From an uncultured Bacteroidota bacterium (GTDB lineage Bacteria > Bacteroidota > Bacteroidia > Flavobacteriales > Flavobacteriaceae), in contig CABXGL010000010.1 in assembly GCA_902511755.1 (NCBI GenBank), positions 1 to 53,014 of the forward strand: DNA of 53,014 nt, in the 5' to 3' direction. The notes beneath the pieces were generated by a model that worked only from the letters and a program-made list of their open reading frames with translations, had not been told where the DNA came from and did not search any database. Positions 43,861 through 53,014 of the stretch are shown piece by piece. A program made the translations under genes and the position numbers. How positions within the stretch are numbered: the first letter of the stretch is position 1; each line of letters starts with the position of its first letter.

Positions 43861-43948
43861 CAGAGAGGAAGGGATTCGAACCCTCGATACACTTTTGGCG
43901 TATACACGCTTTCCAAGCGTGCGCCTTAAACCACTCGGCCACCTCTCT
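43861..43948 (-). tRNA. tRNA-Ser (anticodon GGA)
   Basis: 88 bases. Acceptor stem AGAGAGG with CCTCTCT, discriminator G, D-arm GCC/GGC, anticodon stem CACGC/GCGTG with loop TTGGAAA giving anticodon GGA (reads UCC and UCU). A long variable arm (ATAC/GTAT) marks it as a class II serine tRNA, and the T-arm GAGGG-TTCGAAT-CCCTT follows. The 3' CCA is not encoded and must be added by the CCA-adding enzyme. Confidence 0.97.
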
Positions 43949-43980
43949 TTTTAAAAAAATCAAAATTACTTAATAATCTG

Positions 43981-44748
43981 TTATATCCTGAAAATGTTTT
44001 TAGAATTTTCAGTCGTTAATTTGGCAAGTTCATTTTCACTAATCCCATATAATTCAGACAATTTGGATAATACATATTTAATATATGAGCTTTCATTTCT
44101 TTTTCCCCTAAATGGGACAGGGGATAAATATGGAGAATCCGTTTCTAAAACTATATTGTTAATACTTATCTGATTAATAAACTTATCAATTCCTCCATTT
44201 TTAAATGTTACTACTCCACCTATTCCAAGTTTAAATCCTAAATTAATTGCTCTTCTAGCTTGATCTAATGTGCCAGTAAAACAATGAAACACGCCTCTAA
44301 GTTTTTCACATTTTTCAGCATCTAATATTTCAAAAATTTCATCAAATCCTTCCCTACAATGAATAACAATTGGCAAATCATTTGAAATAGCCAATCTAAT
44401 TTGAAACTCAAATGCATCTTGTTGTTGTTTTAAAAAAGTTTTGTCCCAATACAAATCGATTCCTATTTCTCCAATAGCAACATAATTGTGATTAGTTAAA
44501 CTTTTTACTACCAAACCTAATTCATCCTTATAATTTTCTTTTACAGAAACAGGATGAAGTCCAGACATTAAATAAATATTTTTGGAATATTTACTTTGCA
44601 AATCATGCATTTGTTTTGAATAAGAAGAGTCAATTGCTGGAAAAATAAATTTGTCTACTCCATTATTTATTGCTCTTTTTATTACCTCATCTATATCTTC
44701 ATTAAATTGTTTTAAATATAAATGAGTATGTGTATCAATTATTTGCAT
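43981..44748 (-). CDS. TatD-family metal-dependent hydrolase
   Basis: 255 residues, the normal TatD length. Metal ligands lie in IDTHTHLYL (start), GEIGIDLYWD, LPIVIHCREGFDE, GVFHCFTGT and LETDSPYLSP, the family order. TatD proteins are 3'-5' exonucleases or deoxyribonucleases on single-stranded DNA and RNA, possibly in repair of oxidised DNA. Here this is known only from the family. The gene is single, with tRNA-Ser downstream and a divergent retropepsin-like gene upstream. Confidence 0.93.
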   Translation of the reverse strand: MQIIDTHTHLYLKQFNEDIDEVIKRAINNGVDKFIFPAIDSSYSKQMHDLQSKYSKNIYLMSGLHPVSVKENYKDELGLVVKSLTNHNYVAIGEIGIDLYWDKTFLKQQQDAFEFQIRLAISNDLPIVIHCREGFDEIFEILDAEKCEKLRGVFHCFTGTLDQARRAINLGFKLGIGGVVTFKNGGIDKFINQISINNIVLETDSPYLSPVPFRGKRNESSYIKYVLSKLSELYGISENELAKLTTENSKNIFRI

Positions 44749-44786
44749 GCCCTAAAGTTAATATTTTAGGTTAATTTTATTTTTTT

Positions 44787-45227
44787 ATGAAGCAAACAAG
44801 ACATTCCTTTTTAAAATCTCAAGGTTATACCAGTATTAAATTAAACAAAACAGATACAAATCATTATCAAATTGAAGCAAAAATTAATGATATTGAAGGT
44901 TTATTTATTCTAGATACTGGTGCTTCAAATACATGTACAGATTTACAAATAAATAAATTCCATTTAATCTCAATTGATAGTGAAGTAAAAGCTTCTAGTG
45001 CAACGGATTTAATGAGTGAAACCAAAGTCTCAAAAAAGAATAAATTACAGATAGGAAAATGGATTAGCAAATCATCTCCAATAGTTTTGTTTGATATGAC
45101 TCATATCAATAAAGCACTTAGTGAAAGAGACATAAAAGCAGTTGATGGAATAATAGGAGCAGATATATTAAAAAAAGGGAAAGCAATAATTGACTACGAA
45201 AAAAACAAACTTTATTTAAAGCTCTAA
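44787..45227 (+). CDS. Retropepsin-like aspartic protease domain protein
   Basis: 146 residues with no signal peptide. The catalytic Asp43 is in [10 protein letters not shown], the D-T-G-A-S motif of retropepsin-like proteases. A second conserved block [19 protein letters not shown] lies near the C-terminus, as in clan AA proteins. Like viral enzymes it should act as a dimer. Bacterial relatives of this short type are widespread in Bacteroidota, but the substrates are unknown. It is divergent from tatD and overlaps sucB (convergent) by 12 bases. Confidence 0.88.
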   Translation: MKQTRHSFLKSQGYTSIKLNKTDTNHYQIEAKINDIEGLFILDTGASNTCTDLQINKFHLISIDSEVKASSATDLMSETKVSKKNKLQIGKWISKSSPIVLFDMTHINKALSERDIKAVDGIIGADILKKGKAIIDYEKNKLYLKL

Positions 45228-46436
45228 TGCTTTTTTAATGTTTCCATTCATTAGTTTATCAACTGGATTTTCGAGAGCTTCTTTAATATTTACTAAAAAC
45301 CCTACAGATTCTTTACCATCAATAATTCTATGATCATAAGATAATGCAAGATACATTATAGGGTGTACTTCGACCTTTCCTCCAACAGCAATAGGACGTT
45401 CCACTATATTATGCATTCCTAAAATAGCTGATTGAGGTGGATTAATTATTGGAGTAGAAAGCATTGATCCAAAAACTCCTCCATTAGTTATTGTAAAAGT
45501 TCCTCCAGTCATTTCATCAACCGTAATTTCTCCATCTCTAGCTCTAATAGCTAATCTTTTTATTTCTTTTTCAATTCCTGAAAAGGTTAATTTTTGAGCA
45601 TCTCTAACAACTGGGACCATAAGACCCTTTGGACCAGAAACAGCAATGCTTATATCAAAGAAATCGTATTTAATTTGCAGATCTCCATCTATCATTGAAT
45701 TAACATCTGGAAATTCTTGCAATGCCTGAACAACAGCTTTTGTAAAGAAACTCATAAAGCCAAGGCCAACGCCATGTTTTTCTTTAAAGTCCTCCTTATA
45801 CTTTTTTCTAAGCTCAAAAATAGGAGTCATATTAACCTCATTAAAAGTAGTCAACATTGCCGTTTGATTCTTTACAGCAACTAATCTTTGGGCTACCTTT
45901 CTTCTAAGCATAGAAAGTTTTTTAGATTCTATCTTTCTACCTTTTACTATAGCATCTAAATCTACTTTTGGAAGCGCTTTAAGAGCATCGTCTTTTGTAA
46001 TTCTACCACCTTTTCCACTTCCAATAACTTTAGAGGATGATATGTTTTTTTCATCTAAAATTTTTGCTGCTGCAGGCGAAGCAGTACCACTAGCAAAACC
46101 TTTTTCTTTAGATTTAATTTCTTTTATAGGAGTTTCTTGTTCAGCATTACTTTCAACTACTTCCTTAACTACCTTTTTTTCATTTGATTTTGGAGCTTTT
46201 GCTGAAGTGTCAATTAAACAAATAACCGATCCCACTTCTACTGCATCTCCTTCATTTGCTTTTAAGGTAATTACTCCACTTTGTTCAGCAGGAAGATCTA
46301 AAGTTGCCTTATCTGAATCCAATTCAGCAATGATCTGATCTTTTTCTACATAATCCCCATTCTTAACTAACCATTCTGCAATTTCAACTTCTGAAATGGA
46401 TTCACCTGGTGACGGAACTTTTATTTCTAAAATCAT
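45216..46436 (-). CDS. sucB: 2-oxoglutarate dehydrogenase E2, dihydrolipoamide succinyltransferase
   Basis: 406 residues from the ATG at 46434-46436, chosen because the lipoyl domain must begin [13 protein letters not shown] longer reading adds 18 unrelated residues. The lipoyl Lys is residue 43 in [13 protein letters not shown] peripheral-subunit-binding domain follows a Lys/Glu-rich linker ([13 protein letters not shown]). The catalytic domain ends with [13 protein letters not shown], with His369 and Asp373. E2 is the core of the complex that makes succinyl-CoA in the TCA cycle. It is read after ahcY (16 bases); its usual partner sucA lies further upstream, beyond metK. Confidence 0.95.
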   Translation of the reverse strand: MILEIKVPSPGESISEVEIAEWLVKNGDYVEKDQIIAELDSDKATLDLPAEQSGVITLKANEGDAVEVGSVICLIDTSAKAPKSNEKKVVKEVVESNAEQETPIKEIKSKEKGFASGTASPAAAKILDEKNISSSKVIGSGKGGRITKDDALKALPKVDLDAIVKGRKIESKKLSMLRRKVAQRLVAVKNQTAMLTTFNEVNMTPIFELRKKYKEDFKEKHGVGLGFMSFFTKAVVQALQEFPDVNSMIDGDLQIKYDFFDISIAVSGPKGLMVPVVRDAQKLTFSGIEKEIKRLAIRARDGEITVDEMTGGTFTITNGGVFGSMLSTPIINPPQSAILGMHNIVERPIAVGGKVEVHPIMYLALSYDHRIIDGKESVGFLVNIKEALENPVDKLMNGNIKKALEL

Positions 46437-46452
46437 TCTATTAATTATTTTT

Positions 46453-47763
46453 TTAATACCTATAATATTCTGGCTTATATGGTCCTTCAACTTTTACACC
46501 AATATAATCAGCCTGTTCTTTATTTAATACTTCTAATTCAACACCAAGATGTTTTAAATGTAATTTAGCAACTTTTTCATCTAAGTGCTTAGGAAGCATA
46601 TAGACTTTGTTTTCATAAGAATCTGTATTTAACCACAGCTCTAATTGAGCCAAAGTTTGATTAGTAAATGAATTACTCATTACAAAACTAGGGTGACCTG
46701 TTGCACATCCTAAATTAACTAATCTTCCTTCAGCTAAAATAATAATATCCTTTCCATCAATATTATAAAGGTCAACCTGAGGCTTAATTTCATCCTTGGA
46801 ATATCCATAGTTCTCATTTAACCATGCCATATCAATTTCATTATCAAAATGTCCAATATTACAAACTATTGCTTTATCCTTCATTAACCTAAAATGCTCT
46901 TCATTTAAGATGTCTTTATTTCCTGTAGCAGTAACAATTATATCTGCATTTTGAATTACTGTCTTCATTTTTTTAACTTCATATCCATCCATTGAAGCTT
47001 GAAGAGCACAAATAGGATCAATTTCTGTAACAGTTACAATTGCACCTGCTCCATTAAAAGAAGCTGCAGTTCCCTTTCCAACATCTCCATATCCAGCAAT
47101 AATGACTCTTTTTCCAGCTATCATAATATCTGTTGCTCTTCTAACAGCATCTACAGCACTTTCTTTACATCCAAATTTATTATCAAATTTAGATTTAGTA
47201 ACAGAATCATTTACATTAATAGCAGGAATTGGAAGTGTTCCATTTTTAACTCTTTCATATAGTCTAAGTACTCCGGTTGTTGTTTCTTCAGAAATTCCTT
47301 TTATTCCCTTAACAAGCTCTGGATAATTATTTAAAACTAAATTAGTTAAATCACCTCCATCATCTAATATCATATTTAGTGGCTCTTTCTCTTTACCAAA
47401 AAATAATGTTTGTTCAATACACCAATTAAATTCGTCTTCATTCATTCCTTTCCACGCATAAACAGGAATTCCTGTTGTTGCAATAGCAGCGGCAGCATGA
47501 TCCTGTGTAGAAAAAATGTTACAAGAACTCCAGGTCACCTCTGCACCCATTTCAACTAAGGTTTCAATAAGTACAGCTGTCTGAATTGTCATATGAAGGC
47601 ATCCTGCAATTCGAGCTCCTCGTAATGGTTTTTCTTTTCTATATTCTTCTCTTAAAGCCATTAATCCTGGCATTTCAGCCTCAGCAAGATTGATTTCTTT
47701 TCTTCCCCAATCTGATAATGAAATATCTTTTACTTTATATTTTAAATAACTATTATTACTCAT
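46453..47763 (-). CDS. ahcY: Adenosylhomocysteinase
   Basis: 436 residues. It includes [16 protein letters not shown] near the N-terminal substrate site, [16 protein letters not shown], the NAD-binding [14 protein letters not shown] and the conserved C-terminus YKPEYYRY. It splits S-adenosylhomocysteine into adenosine and homocysteine with bound NAD, renewing the methyl cycle. Its start overlaps the end of metK by 8 bases, so the two steps (making and recycling SAM) are translationally coupled. sucB follows. Confidence 0.97.
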   Translation of the reverse strand: MSNNSYLKYKVKDISLSDWGRKEINLAEAEMPGLMALREEYRKEKPLRGARIAGCLHMTIQTAVLIETLVEMGAEVTWSSCNIFSTQDHAAAAIATTGIPVYAWKGMNEDEFNWCIEQTLFFGKEKEPLNMILDDGGDLTNLVLNNYPELVKGIKGISEETTTGVLRLYERVKNGTLPIPAINVNDSVTKSKFDNKFGCKESAVDAVRRATDIMIAGKRVIIAGYGDVGKGTAASFNGAGAIVTVTEIDPICALQASMDGYEVKKMKTVIQNADIIVTATGNKDILNEEHFRLMKDKAIVCNIGHFDNEIDMAWLNENYGYSKDEIKPQVDLYNIDGKDIIILAEGRLVNLGCATGHPSFVMSNSFTNQTLAQLELWLNTDSYENKVYMLPKHLDEKVAKLHLKHLGVELEVLNKEQADYIGVKVEGPYKPEYYRY

Positions 47764-49018
47764 TATTTTTTAATTTAAAATGACGAATTATTTTATCTAC
47801 AAAGTCTAGTTTTTCCCAGGTAAAAAGTTCAACTTCAAATTTTTTAATTTCACCTGAACTAGATTTAAAATTTTTTGTAACTGTTTCAGATTTTCTACCC
47901 ATATGACCATACGCAGCTGTTTCAGTATAAATAGGATTTCTGAGTTTTAATCTTTTTTCAATATAGTATGGTCTTAAATCAAAAATTTCCTCAACTTTCT
48001 TTGAAATTTCGCCATCAGAAAAATCAACTTTTGACGTTCCAAAAGTGTTTATAAAAAACCCCATAGGTTTTGCAACTCCAATTGCATAACTAACTTGAAC
48101 TAAACATTCATTAGCAATTCCTGCAGCAACAAGATTTTTTGCAATATGTCTTGTTGCATAAGCAGCACTTCTATCTACTTTACTAGGATCTTTTCCCGAA
48201 AATGCTCCACCACCATGTGCACCTTTTCCTCCATAAGTATCAACTATTATTTTCCTTCCTGTCAATCCAGTATCACCATGAGGCCCACCAATAACAAATT
48301 TTCCGGTAGGATTAATGTGGTATTCAATGCTTGAATTAAAAAACTTATTGTAATTAGGATATTTTATTAATAGTCTAGGAATTAAGATTGATATAATATC
48401 TGAATTAACTTTTGCTAACATTTTTTCTTCAATATCAAAATCATCATGCTGAGTAGAGAGCACAATTTTTACAATTTTCTCTGGTTTGTTGTCATCTGAA
48501 TACTGAATTGTAACTTGAGATTTTGAATCTGGTCTTAGGTATTTAATTTCTTTATTTTCTCTTCTTAATTCTGCCAATTCAATTAATAATTTATGTGACA
48601 AATCTAGAGTTAGTGGAATAAAATCTTCTGTTTCATTACAAGCATACCCAAACATAATGCCTTGATCCCCAGCTCCTTGATTTTCTAGTATTTTTTTTTC
48701 AATCCCTTGATTAATATCTGAAGATTGTTCATGAATGTAAGAAAGTATTCCGCAAGAATTGCCATCAAATAAATAATCACTTTTATTGTACCCTATTTTC
48801 TTAATCACTTCCCTAGTAATAGATTGAATATCTAAATATATCTTTGAATTAACTTCGCCAGCTAATATCACCTGCCCTGTAGTTACTAAAACCTCGCAAG
48901 CAACTTTTGAATTCTTGTCAAATGCTAAAAAATTGTCAATCAGTGCATCACTAATTTGATCTGCAATCTTATCAGGATGACCTTCGCTAACTGACTCTGA
49001 TGTAAATAAATAACTCAT
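47756..49018 (-). CDS. metK: S-adenosylmethionine synthetase
   Basis: 420 residues from the ATG at 49016-49018. A longer reading with 13 extra residues is unlikely, since the family starts [48 protein letters not shown] and [16 protein letters not shown] are the ATP- and methionine-binding signatures. It makes SAM from methionine and ATP. It lies 4 bases after sucA and overlaps ahcY by 8 bases. No SAM riboswitch is visible in front of it, since the preceding gene leaves no room. Confidence 0.97.
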   Translation of the reverse strand: MSYLFTSESVSEGHPDKIADQISDALIDNFLAFDKNSKVACEVLVTTGQVILAGEVNSKIYLDIQSITREVIKKIGYNKSDYLFDGNSCGILSYIHEQSSDINQGIEKKILENQGAGDQGIMFGYACNETEDFIPLTLDLSHKLLIELAELRRENKEIKYLRPDSKSQVTIQYSDDNKPEKIVKIVLSTQHDDFDIEEKMLAKVNSDIISILIPRLLIKYPNYNKFFNSSIEYHINPTGKFVIGGPHGDTGLTGRKIIVDTYGGKGAHGGGAFSGKDPSKVDRSAAYATRHIAKNLVAAGIANECLVQVSYAIGVAKPMGFFINTFGTSKVDFSDGEISKKVEEIFDLRPYYIEKRLKLRNPIYTETAAYGHMGRKSETVTKNFKSSSGEIKKFEVELFTWEKLDFVDKIIRHFKLKNNE

Positions 49019-49022
49019 ATAC

Positions 49023-51776
49023 TTAAGGCATATTATTTTTAGATTTGTCAAAAACATAATCCATTACCTCTTTATGTCTTTTAGAAGACCTCGCGCTACT
49101 TCCAGCTGCAGGGCTACCATAAAATCTTCTAGAAGCAACTCTAAAGCTCATAGATAATGGTAAATGCAATAACAAATGGCTCCAAGCTCCCATGTTTCTA
49201 GGTTCCTCTTGTGCCCATACTATATCATCGGAATTTGAATATTTTTTTAAAACTTCATTAATTTCTTTCAAAGGAAGAGGGAATAATTGCTCTAATCTTA
49301 CTAAAGCTACATCATTAATTTTATGTTTTTCTAAATGGGCTAATAAATCATAATAGAATTTTCCTGAACAAAAAACTACTTTTTTAATTTGATCAGATTC
49401 AAATAAATTTTGATCAATTAATGGCATGAATTTTCCTTTGCAAAAGTCATCAACTTCTGAAACAGCTTTTGGATGTCTTAATAGACTCTTAGGGGTAAAA
49501 ATAACGAGAGGCTTTCTAAACTCTGTAATCATTTGCCTTCTTAGAATATGAAATAAATTAGCAGGAGTAGTACAATTTGCTACATACATATTATCATTTG
49601 CACATAACTGTAAATATCTTTCTATTCTTCCTGAAGAATGTTCTGCACCTTGACCTTCATATCCATGAGGAAGTAGTAAAACAAGTCCATTTTGTAATTT
49701 CCATTTATCTTCAGCAGCTGAGAGATATTGATCTATTATTATTTGAGCGCCATTACTAAAATCACCAAATTGTGCTTCCCATATGCAAAGTGTTTTAGGG
49801 CTTGTTAGAGCATAGCCATATTCATAACCCATAACTCCATATTCTGATAATGAGGAGTTATAAATATTAAAATTCCCTTGATCTTTACTTATATTTTTTA
49901 AAAGGACTATCTCTTCTTCTGAATCTTCTGCTTTTAATACTGCATGTCTGTGAGAAAAGGTTCCTCTTTCCACATCTTGACCTGATATTCTAATATTGAA
50001 ACCTTCTTTTAATAGTGCGCCAAATGCTAATAATTCTCCCATAGCCCAATCCAATTTATTGGAATCAAAAAACATTCTTTTTCTGTCATCAATAAGTTTT
50101 TCAATCTTTCTTAAAAATTTATAATTTGATGGCAATGATGTTATTTTGTTAGCAATCTTAGTCAAATCAGGTTTTGAAACACTTGTTTCAAATTCATTTA
50201 ACATTGTTTTTTCCTTAACTCTTTTATAACCTTTCCATTCATAATCCATAAAAGGAGTAATTAAAATACTTTTGTCACTTTTTGATATTTCTAATTTATC
50301 TTCAAGACTTTTCTTATAATTAATTTCTATCTCATTAATTTTATCTTGAGTAATAACTCCCTCAGTAATTAATTTTTCCGAATATATCTGCATTGGATTT
50401 GGATGCTTAGAAATTGTTTTATAAAGCTTGGGTTGAGTAAACCTAGGTTCATCTCCTTCATTATGACCATATTTTCTATATCCTAATAAGTCAATAAAAA
50501 TGTCTCTTTTATATTTCATCCTGTAGTCGAGTGCAAAAATCATGGAATGAACTACTGCTTCTACATCATCTGAATTGACATGAAGCACAGGACTTAAATT
50601 AGGCTTAGCGACATCTGTACAATATGTTGATGACCTTGCATCCAAATAATTTGTAGTAAAACCTATCTGATTGTTTACTACAATATGGACTGTTCCTCCT
50701 GTTTTAAAGCCCTTTAATCTTTCCATTTGGACAACTTCATAAACTACTCCCTGTCCTGCAATAGCTGCATCGCCATGAATAATAATTGGCAAAACATTTT
50801 CAATATTATTTGGGTGATATTTTTCTTGTTTTGCTCTAGCAATACCTTGAACAACTGGTCCTACTGATTCTAAATGAGATGGGTTTGGAGCAATATTCAT
50901 GTATACTTTTATTCCGGAGTCTGTCTTTCTTTCAGATGACCATCCTAAATGATATTTTACATCTCCATCGAAAACTTCTTCTTCATAATCTTTTCCATCA
51001 AACTCATTAAAAATCTCCTTAACAGGTTTGCCAAAAATATTAGTAAGTGTATTAAGTCTCCCTCTATGAGCCATTCCTAAACAAAACTCATTAACACCTT
51101 GTATTGCTGCTCTTTCTATAAGAGCATCTAAAGCTGGTATTAAAGATTCTCCTCCCTCTAAAGAAAATCTTTTTTGACCAACATATTTTGTATGCAAAAA
51201 CTTTTCAAAAGTAACCGCTTCTATAGTTTTTCTTAATATTTGTTTCTTTTCATCTTTGGAAAAATTGGGATGATTAGAGTTTTTATTTAACCTCTCTTGA
51301 ATCCAGCCAATTCTTTCAGGATCTCTAATAAACATATATTCTATTCCAATGGAATCACAGTAAATAGTTTCCAACTGAATTAAAATATTAGCTAATGTTG
51401 TAGGGCCTAATCCTATAATCTCTCCTGCATTAAATACAACTTCTAAATCGTCTTTATCTAAATCAAAATTTTCAACTTCTAAATTAGGAGCATATATTCT
51501 TCTATCTCTTACTGGATTGGTTTTAGTAAACAAATGCCCTCTAGTTCTATAAGCATTAATTAGTTTTACAACTTTAAATTCTTTTAAAATATTTTCTGGT
51601 ACTTCAACCCCTTCATAAGAAGGTTTTTCTTTTTTTGATTCTTCAATTCCAAATTCAAAACCTTGAAAAAAAGCTCTCCAACTTGGCTCAACTTGCTCAG
51701 GGTTTATTAAATACTGATCATAAAGTTCAGCAAAGTAAGCTGTATGTGCTGTGTTTAAGAAAGAATACGGATCCAT
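49023..51776 (-). CDS. sucA: 2-oxoglutarate dehydrogenase E1 component
   Basis: 917 residues from the ATG at 51774-51776; a TTG lies directly before it. The N-terminal DPYSFLNTAHTAYFAELYDQY is the E2-contact segment. The thiamin-pyrophosphate domain contains AHRGRLNTLTNIFGKP, GDAAIAGQGVVYEV and GYRKYGHNEGDEP. The transketolase-like part contains QDVERGTFSHRHAV and LLPHGYEGQGAEHSSGR. E1 decarboxylates 2-oxoglutarate with TPP. It leads a same-strand run sucA-metK-ahcY-sucB. A 9+2+9 palindrome lies just upstream. Confidence 0.97.
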   Translation of the reverse strand: MDPYSFLNTAHTAYFAELYDQYLINPEQVEPSWRAFFQGFEFGIEESKKEKPSYEGVEVPENILKEFKVVKLINAYRTRGHLFTKTNPVRDRRIYAPNLEVENFDLDKDDLEVVFNAGEIIGLGPTTLANILIQLETIYCDSIGIEYMFIRDPERIGWIQERLNKNSNHPNFSKDEKKQILRKTIEAVTFEKFLHTKYVGQKRFSLEGGESLIPALDALIERAAIQGVNEFCLGMAHRGRLNTLTNIFGKPVKEIFNEFDGKDYEEEVFDGDVKYHLGWSSERKTDSGIKVYMNIAPNPSHLESVGPVVQGIARAKQEKYHPNNIENVLPIIIHGDAAIAGQGVVYEVVQMERLKGFKTGGTVHIVVNNQIGFTTNYLDARSSTYCTDVAKPNLSPVLHVNSDDVEAVVHSMIFALDYRMKYKRDIFIDLLGYRKYGHNEGDEPRFTQPKLYKTISKHPNPMQIYSEKLITEGVITQDKINEIEINYKKSLEDKLEISKSDKSILITPFMDYEWKGYKRVKEKTMLNEFETSVSKPDLTKIANKITSLPSNYKFLRKIEKLIDDRKRMFFDSNKLDWAMGELLAFGALLKEGFNIRISGQDVERGTFSHRHAVLKAEDSEEEIVLLKNISKDQGNFNIYNSSLSEYGVMGYEYGYALTSPKTLCIWEAQFGDFSNGAQIIIDQYLSAAEDKWKLQNGLVLLLPHGYEGQGAEHSSGRIERYLQLCANDNMYVANCTTPANLFHILRRQMITEFRKPLVIFTPKSLLRHPKAVSEVDDFCKGKFMPLIDQNLFESDQIKKVVFCSGKFYYDLLAHLEKHKINDVALVRLEQLFPLPLKEINEVLKKYSNSDDIVWAQEEPRNMGAWSHLLLHLPLSMSFRVASRRFYGSPAAGSSARSSKRHKEVMDYVFDKSKNNMP

Positions 51777-51797
51777 CAATGGACATTTTTTTCAATA

Positions 51798-51817
51798 TAT
51801 AAAGTTACAACTTTATA
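51798..51817. promoter_or_regulatory. Perfect 9-bp dyad upstream of sucA
   Basis: TATAAAGTT, AC, AACTTTATA, ending 22 bases before the sucA ATG. It could be an operator or a leader hairpin. The first 11 bases (TATAAAGTTAC) recur at 38539-38549 in front of the PorT-like gene. Confidence 0.45.
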
Positions 51818-51846
51818 AAAATTAGAGAGGTTATTTTTATATTTTT

Positions 51847-52329
51847 TTATCTTCCAAAATCATCTTGAACTCTGACTATATCCTCTTCGTTGGAAGGATT
51901 ATTTTTATCTGTGTGTTGCCATATTTCAGCTACTAAACAATATTCATCTAAACCAATTAATCTGTGCCTTTCACCTTGTTTTAATTTAATTTGATCGCCC
52001 TCATTATAAATCTTCATTTGATTTTCCATGTCCGTATCACTTCTAATTATACCGCACTCCCCTTTAAAAACTCTCCAAATTTCAGCTCTTCTGTGATGAT
52101 ATTGCCATGATAATCTAGCCTTTGGCTTTACTATTAATATCTTAGGACTTAATTTTCCTCCAATTTTCAAAGTTTCCACGTCCAATCCTTTAAAAAATTG
52201 ATTTGAGAAATCTTGTGCTTGACTCTCGTCGATAACTAAAAAACCTCCCCAAGGCCTTTCAAAATCTTTTGAAACAACTTTAAATGCTTTGGATTTTATT
52301 AGATCCTCTGTGTTATTATAAAAACTCAT
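51847..52329 (-). CDS. Cupin protein of the phosphomannose-isomerase type II / sugar-phosphate isomerase-like family
   Basis: 160 residues. The cupin core is visible in ERPWGGFLVIDE, SWQYHHRRAEIWRVFKGE (metal-binding His and Glu) and GDQIKLKQGERHRLIGL, with LVAEIWQHTDKNNPSNEEDIVRVQDDFGR-type ending (in outline: EIWQH, then EEDIVRVQDDFGR). This matches short flavobacterial proteins called phosphoheptose or mannose-6-phosphate isomerase-like, related to the C-terminal domain of GDP-mannose pyrophosphorylases. The substrate is not known. It is divergent from umuC and 70 bases upstream of sucA. Confidence 0.8.
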   Translation of the reverse strand: MSFYNNTEDLIKSKAFKVVSKDFERPWGGFLVIDESQAQDFSNQFFKGLDVETLKIGGKLSPKILIVKPKARLSWQYHHRRAEIWRVFKGECGIIRSDTDMENQMKIYNEGDQIKLKQGERHRLIGLDEYCLVAEIWQHTDKNNPSNEEDIVRVQDDFGR

Positions 52330-52348
52330 TTTAATTATTTTAAAGGTT

Positions 52349-52356
52349 CAAATTTA
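52349..52356 (-). promoter_or_regulatory. Possible -7 promoter element of the cupin gene
   Basis: Reads TAAATTTG on the minus strand, matching TAnnTTTG, 20 bases before the ATG. The nearest TTG upstream is 28 bases away, beyond the usual spacing. Confidence 0.35.
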
Positions 52357-52428
52357 CAATAAGAATTGTTAAAAACTTTAATTGCAAAATAGATTGATTT
52401 AAAAATATCTTAAATGTAGTTTTATAAA

Positions 52429-53014
52429 ATGTTTGCACTAGTTGATTGCAATAATTTTTATGCTTCTTGTGAGAGAGTTTTTAATCCAAAATTGGATAAA
52501 AAACCTATAGTTATTTTATCAAATAATGACGGCTGTGTGATTTCTAGAAGTAATGAAGCTAAAGCACTTGGAATCCCTATGGGAGCTCCAGCGTTTAAAT
52601 ACGACTCTGTTTTTAAAAAAAATAAGGTACATGTTTTTTCCTCTAACTTTCCCTTGTACGGTGATATGAGCAGTAGAGTAATGAGTATTTTAAGTAAATA
52701 CACTCCAAATATCGAAATCTACAGTATAGACGAAGCATTTTTGGAATTTAAAGGGTTTAAACACTATGATTTAGAAAAGTATGGTAAAGAAATTAGAAAA
52801 ACTATTTTAAAATGGACAGGAATCCCAGTTAGTATTGGGTTTGCTCCTACAAAAGCACTAGCTAAAGTAGCTAATCGGATTTCTAAGAAATTTGACAATA
52901 AAACTGGTGGAGTTTATGTGATAAACTCCAAAGAAAAAAAAGATAAAGCTCTTAAATGGCTTAAAATTGAAGACGTTTGGGGAATTGGCTTCAAACATGC
53001 TGCGCGCTTAAAAA
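52429..53014 (+). CDS. umuC: DNA polymerase V catalytic subunit UmuC (Y-family), N-terminal part, cut by window edge
   Basis: 195 codons are visible from the ATG at 52429. FALVDCNNFYASCERVF contains the first metal Asp (residue 6). NNDGCVISRSNEAKALGIPMG and YSIDEAFLEF (Asp101, Glu102) complete the Y-family active site. SIGFAPTKALAKVANRISKK follows. The rest, including the little-finger domain, lies beyond the right edge. UmuC copies past DNA lesions together with processed UmuD. umuD normally precedes it but is not present in the 99 bases to the cupin gene. Confidence 0.93.
   Translation, partial: MFALVDCNNFYASCERVFNPKLDKKPIVILSNNDGCVISRSNEAKALGIPMGAPAFKYDSVFKKNKVHVFSSNFPLYGDMSSRVMSILSKYTPNIEIYSIDEAFLEFKGFKHYDLEKYGKEIRKTILKWTGIPVSIGFAPTKALAKVANRISKKFDNKTGGVYVINSKEKKDKALKWLKIEDVWGIGFKHAARLK

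Noticed and set aside
43861-43948. Integration (att) site at the tRNA-Ser gene
   Set aside because: No direct repeat of the tRNA 3' end and no integrase nearby.
46999-47326. Plus-strand open frames opposite ahcY
   Set aside because: Ser/Asn-rich low-complexity translations with no motif, lying opposite a complete enzyme gene.
49018-49023. SAM riboswitch before metK
   Set aside because: metK starts four bases after sucA, so there is no leader to hold one.

Overview
The window is a gene-dense, strongly AT-rich chromosomal segment of a marine-type flavobacterium (Bacteroidota, Flavobacteriia). The evidence is the gliding-associated pair gldD-gldE next to ssb and mutY, four TonB-dependent receptors, an exbB-exbD-exbD cluster, atpD-atpC standing apart from the other ATP synthase genes, RNase G behind an HU gene, and -7 promoter boxes of the form TAnnTTTG with little Shine-Dalgarno. 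Several starts are TTG or GTG. Nearly everything is housekeeping. I see no insertion sequence, prophage, CRISPR array or integron. No gene-free stretch exceeds 300 bases; the longest is 40956-41226.

Layout. 1-2922: start of a tail-specific protease, divergent from surE-lpxB-lrp. 2915-5995 (-): SemiSWEET and leuS. 6110-8704 (+): ftsX, DUF3098, uppP, truB. 8701-9716 (-): aat and an SSB-like DUF3127 protein. 9807-11834: a histidine kinase facing hit and greA. 11933-14764: a Rieske-like lipoprotein, a His/Asp/Glu-rich TonB receptor and a small secreted Cys/His protein, possibly a metal-uptake set. 14787-18887 (-): a TonB receptor behind a TPP riboswitch, a NadR-like kinase, a PnuC-type transporter and a 4'-phosphopantetheinyl transferase, which together suggest thiamin salvage. 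18941-19714 (-): rpmA and rplU. 19889-23306 (+): an active/inactive M16 peptidase pair. 23314-26726 (-): gldD, gldE, ssb, mutY. 26823-31058 (+): HU, a 29-residue basic protein, RNase G, RecX and an amidohydrolase lipoprotein. 31032-34680 (-): a BtuB-like receptor, atpC and atpD. 34821-40955 (-): a 968-residue TonB receptor, a PorT-like barrel, two ExbD, a 4-TM protein and ExbB. 41227-45227: an S15 peptidase, two small unknowns, tRNA-Ser(GGA), TatD and a retropepsin-like protein. 45216-51776 (-): sucA-metK-ahcY-sucB. 51847-53014: a cupin divergent from the start of umuC.

How the genes work together. The ExbB/ExbD genes could energise the four TonB receptors. The TPP riboswitch ties one receptor to thiamin, and the PnuC/NadR-like pair next door could carry the vitamin across the inner membrane and phosphorylate it. 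The acidic His-rich receptor and its small Cys/His neighbour look like a metal-acquisition pair.

The least expected observations are: a DUF3127 protein with the layout and exact C-terminal tip of the window's own SSB; metK-ahcY lying between the two 2-oxoglutarate dehydrogenase subunit genes; a terminator-like hairpin at the start of the greA message; a Rieske-like lipoprotein without the usual histidine ligands; and convergent gene ends that overlap at five of eight junctions. No single gene cluster here is clearly a wholly new system. The DUF3127/SSB likeness and the metal pair are the best candidates for undescribed biology.
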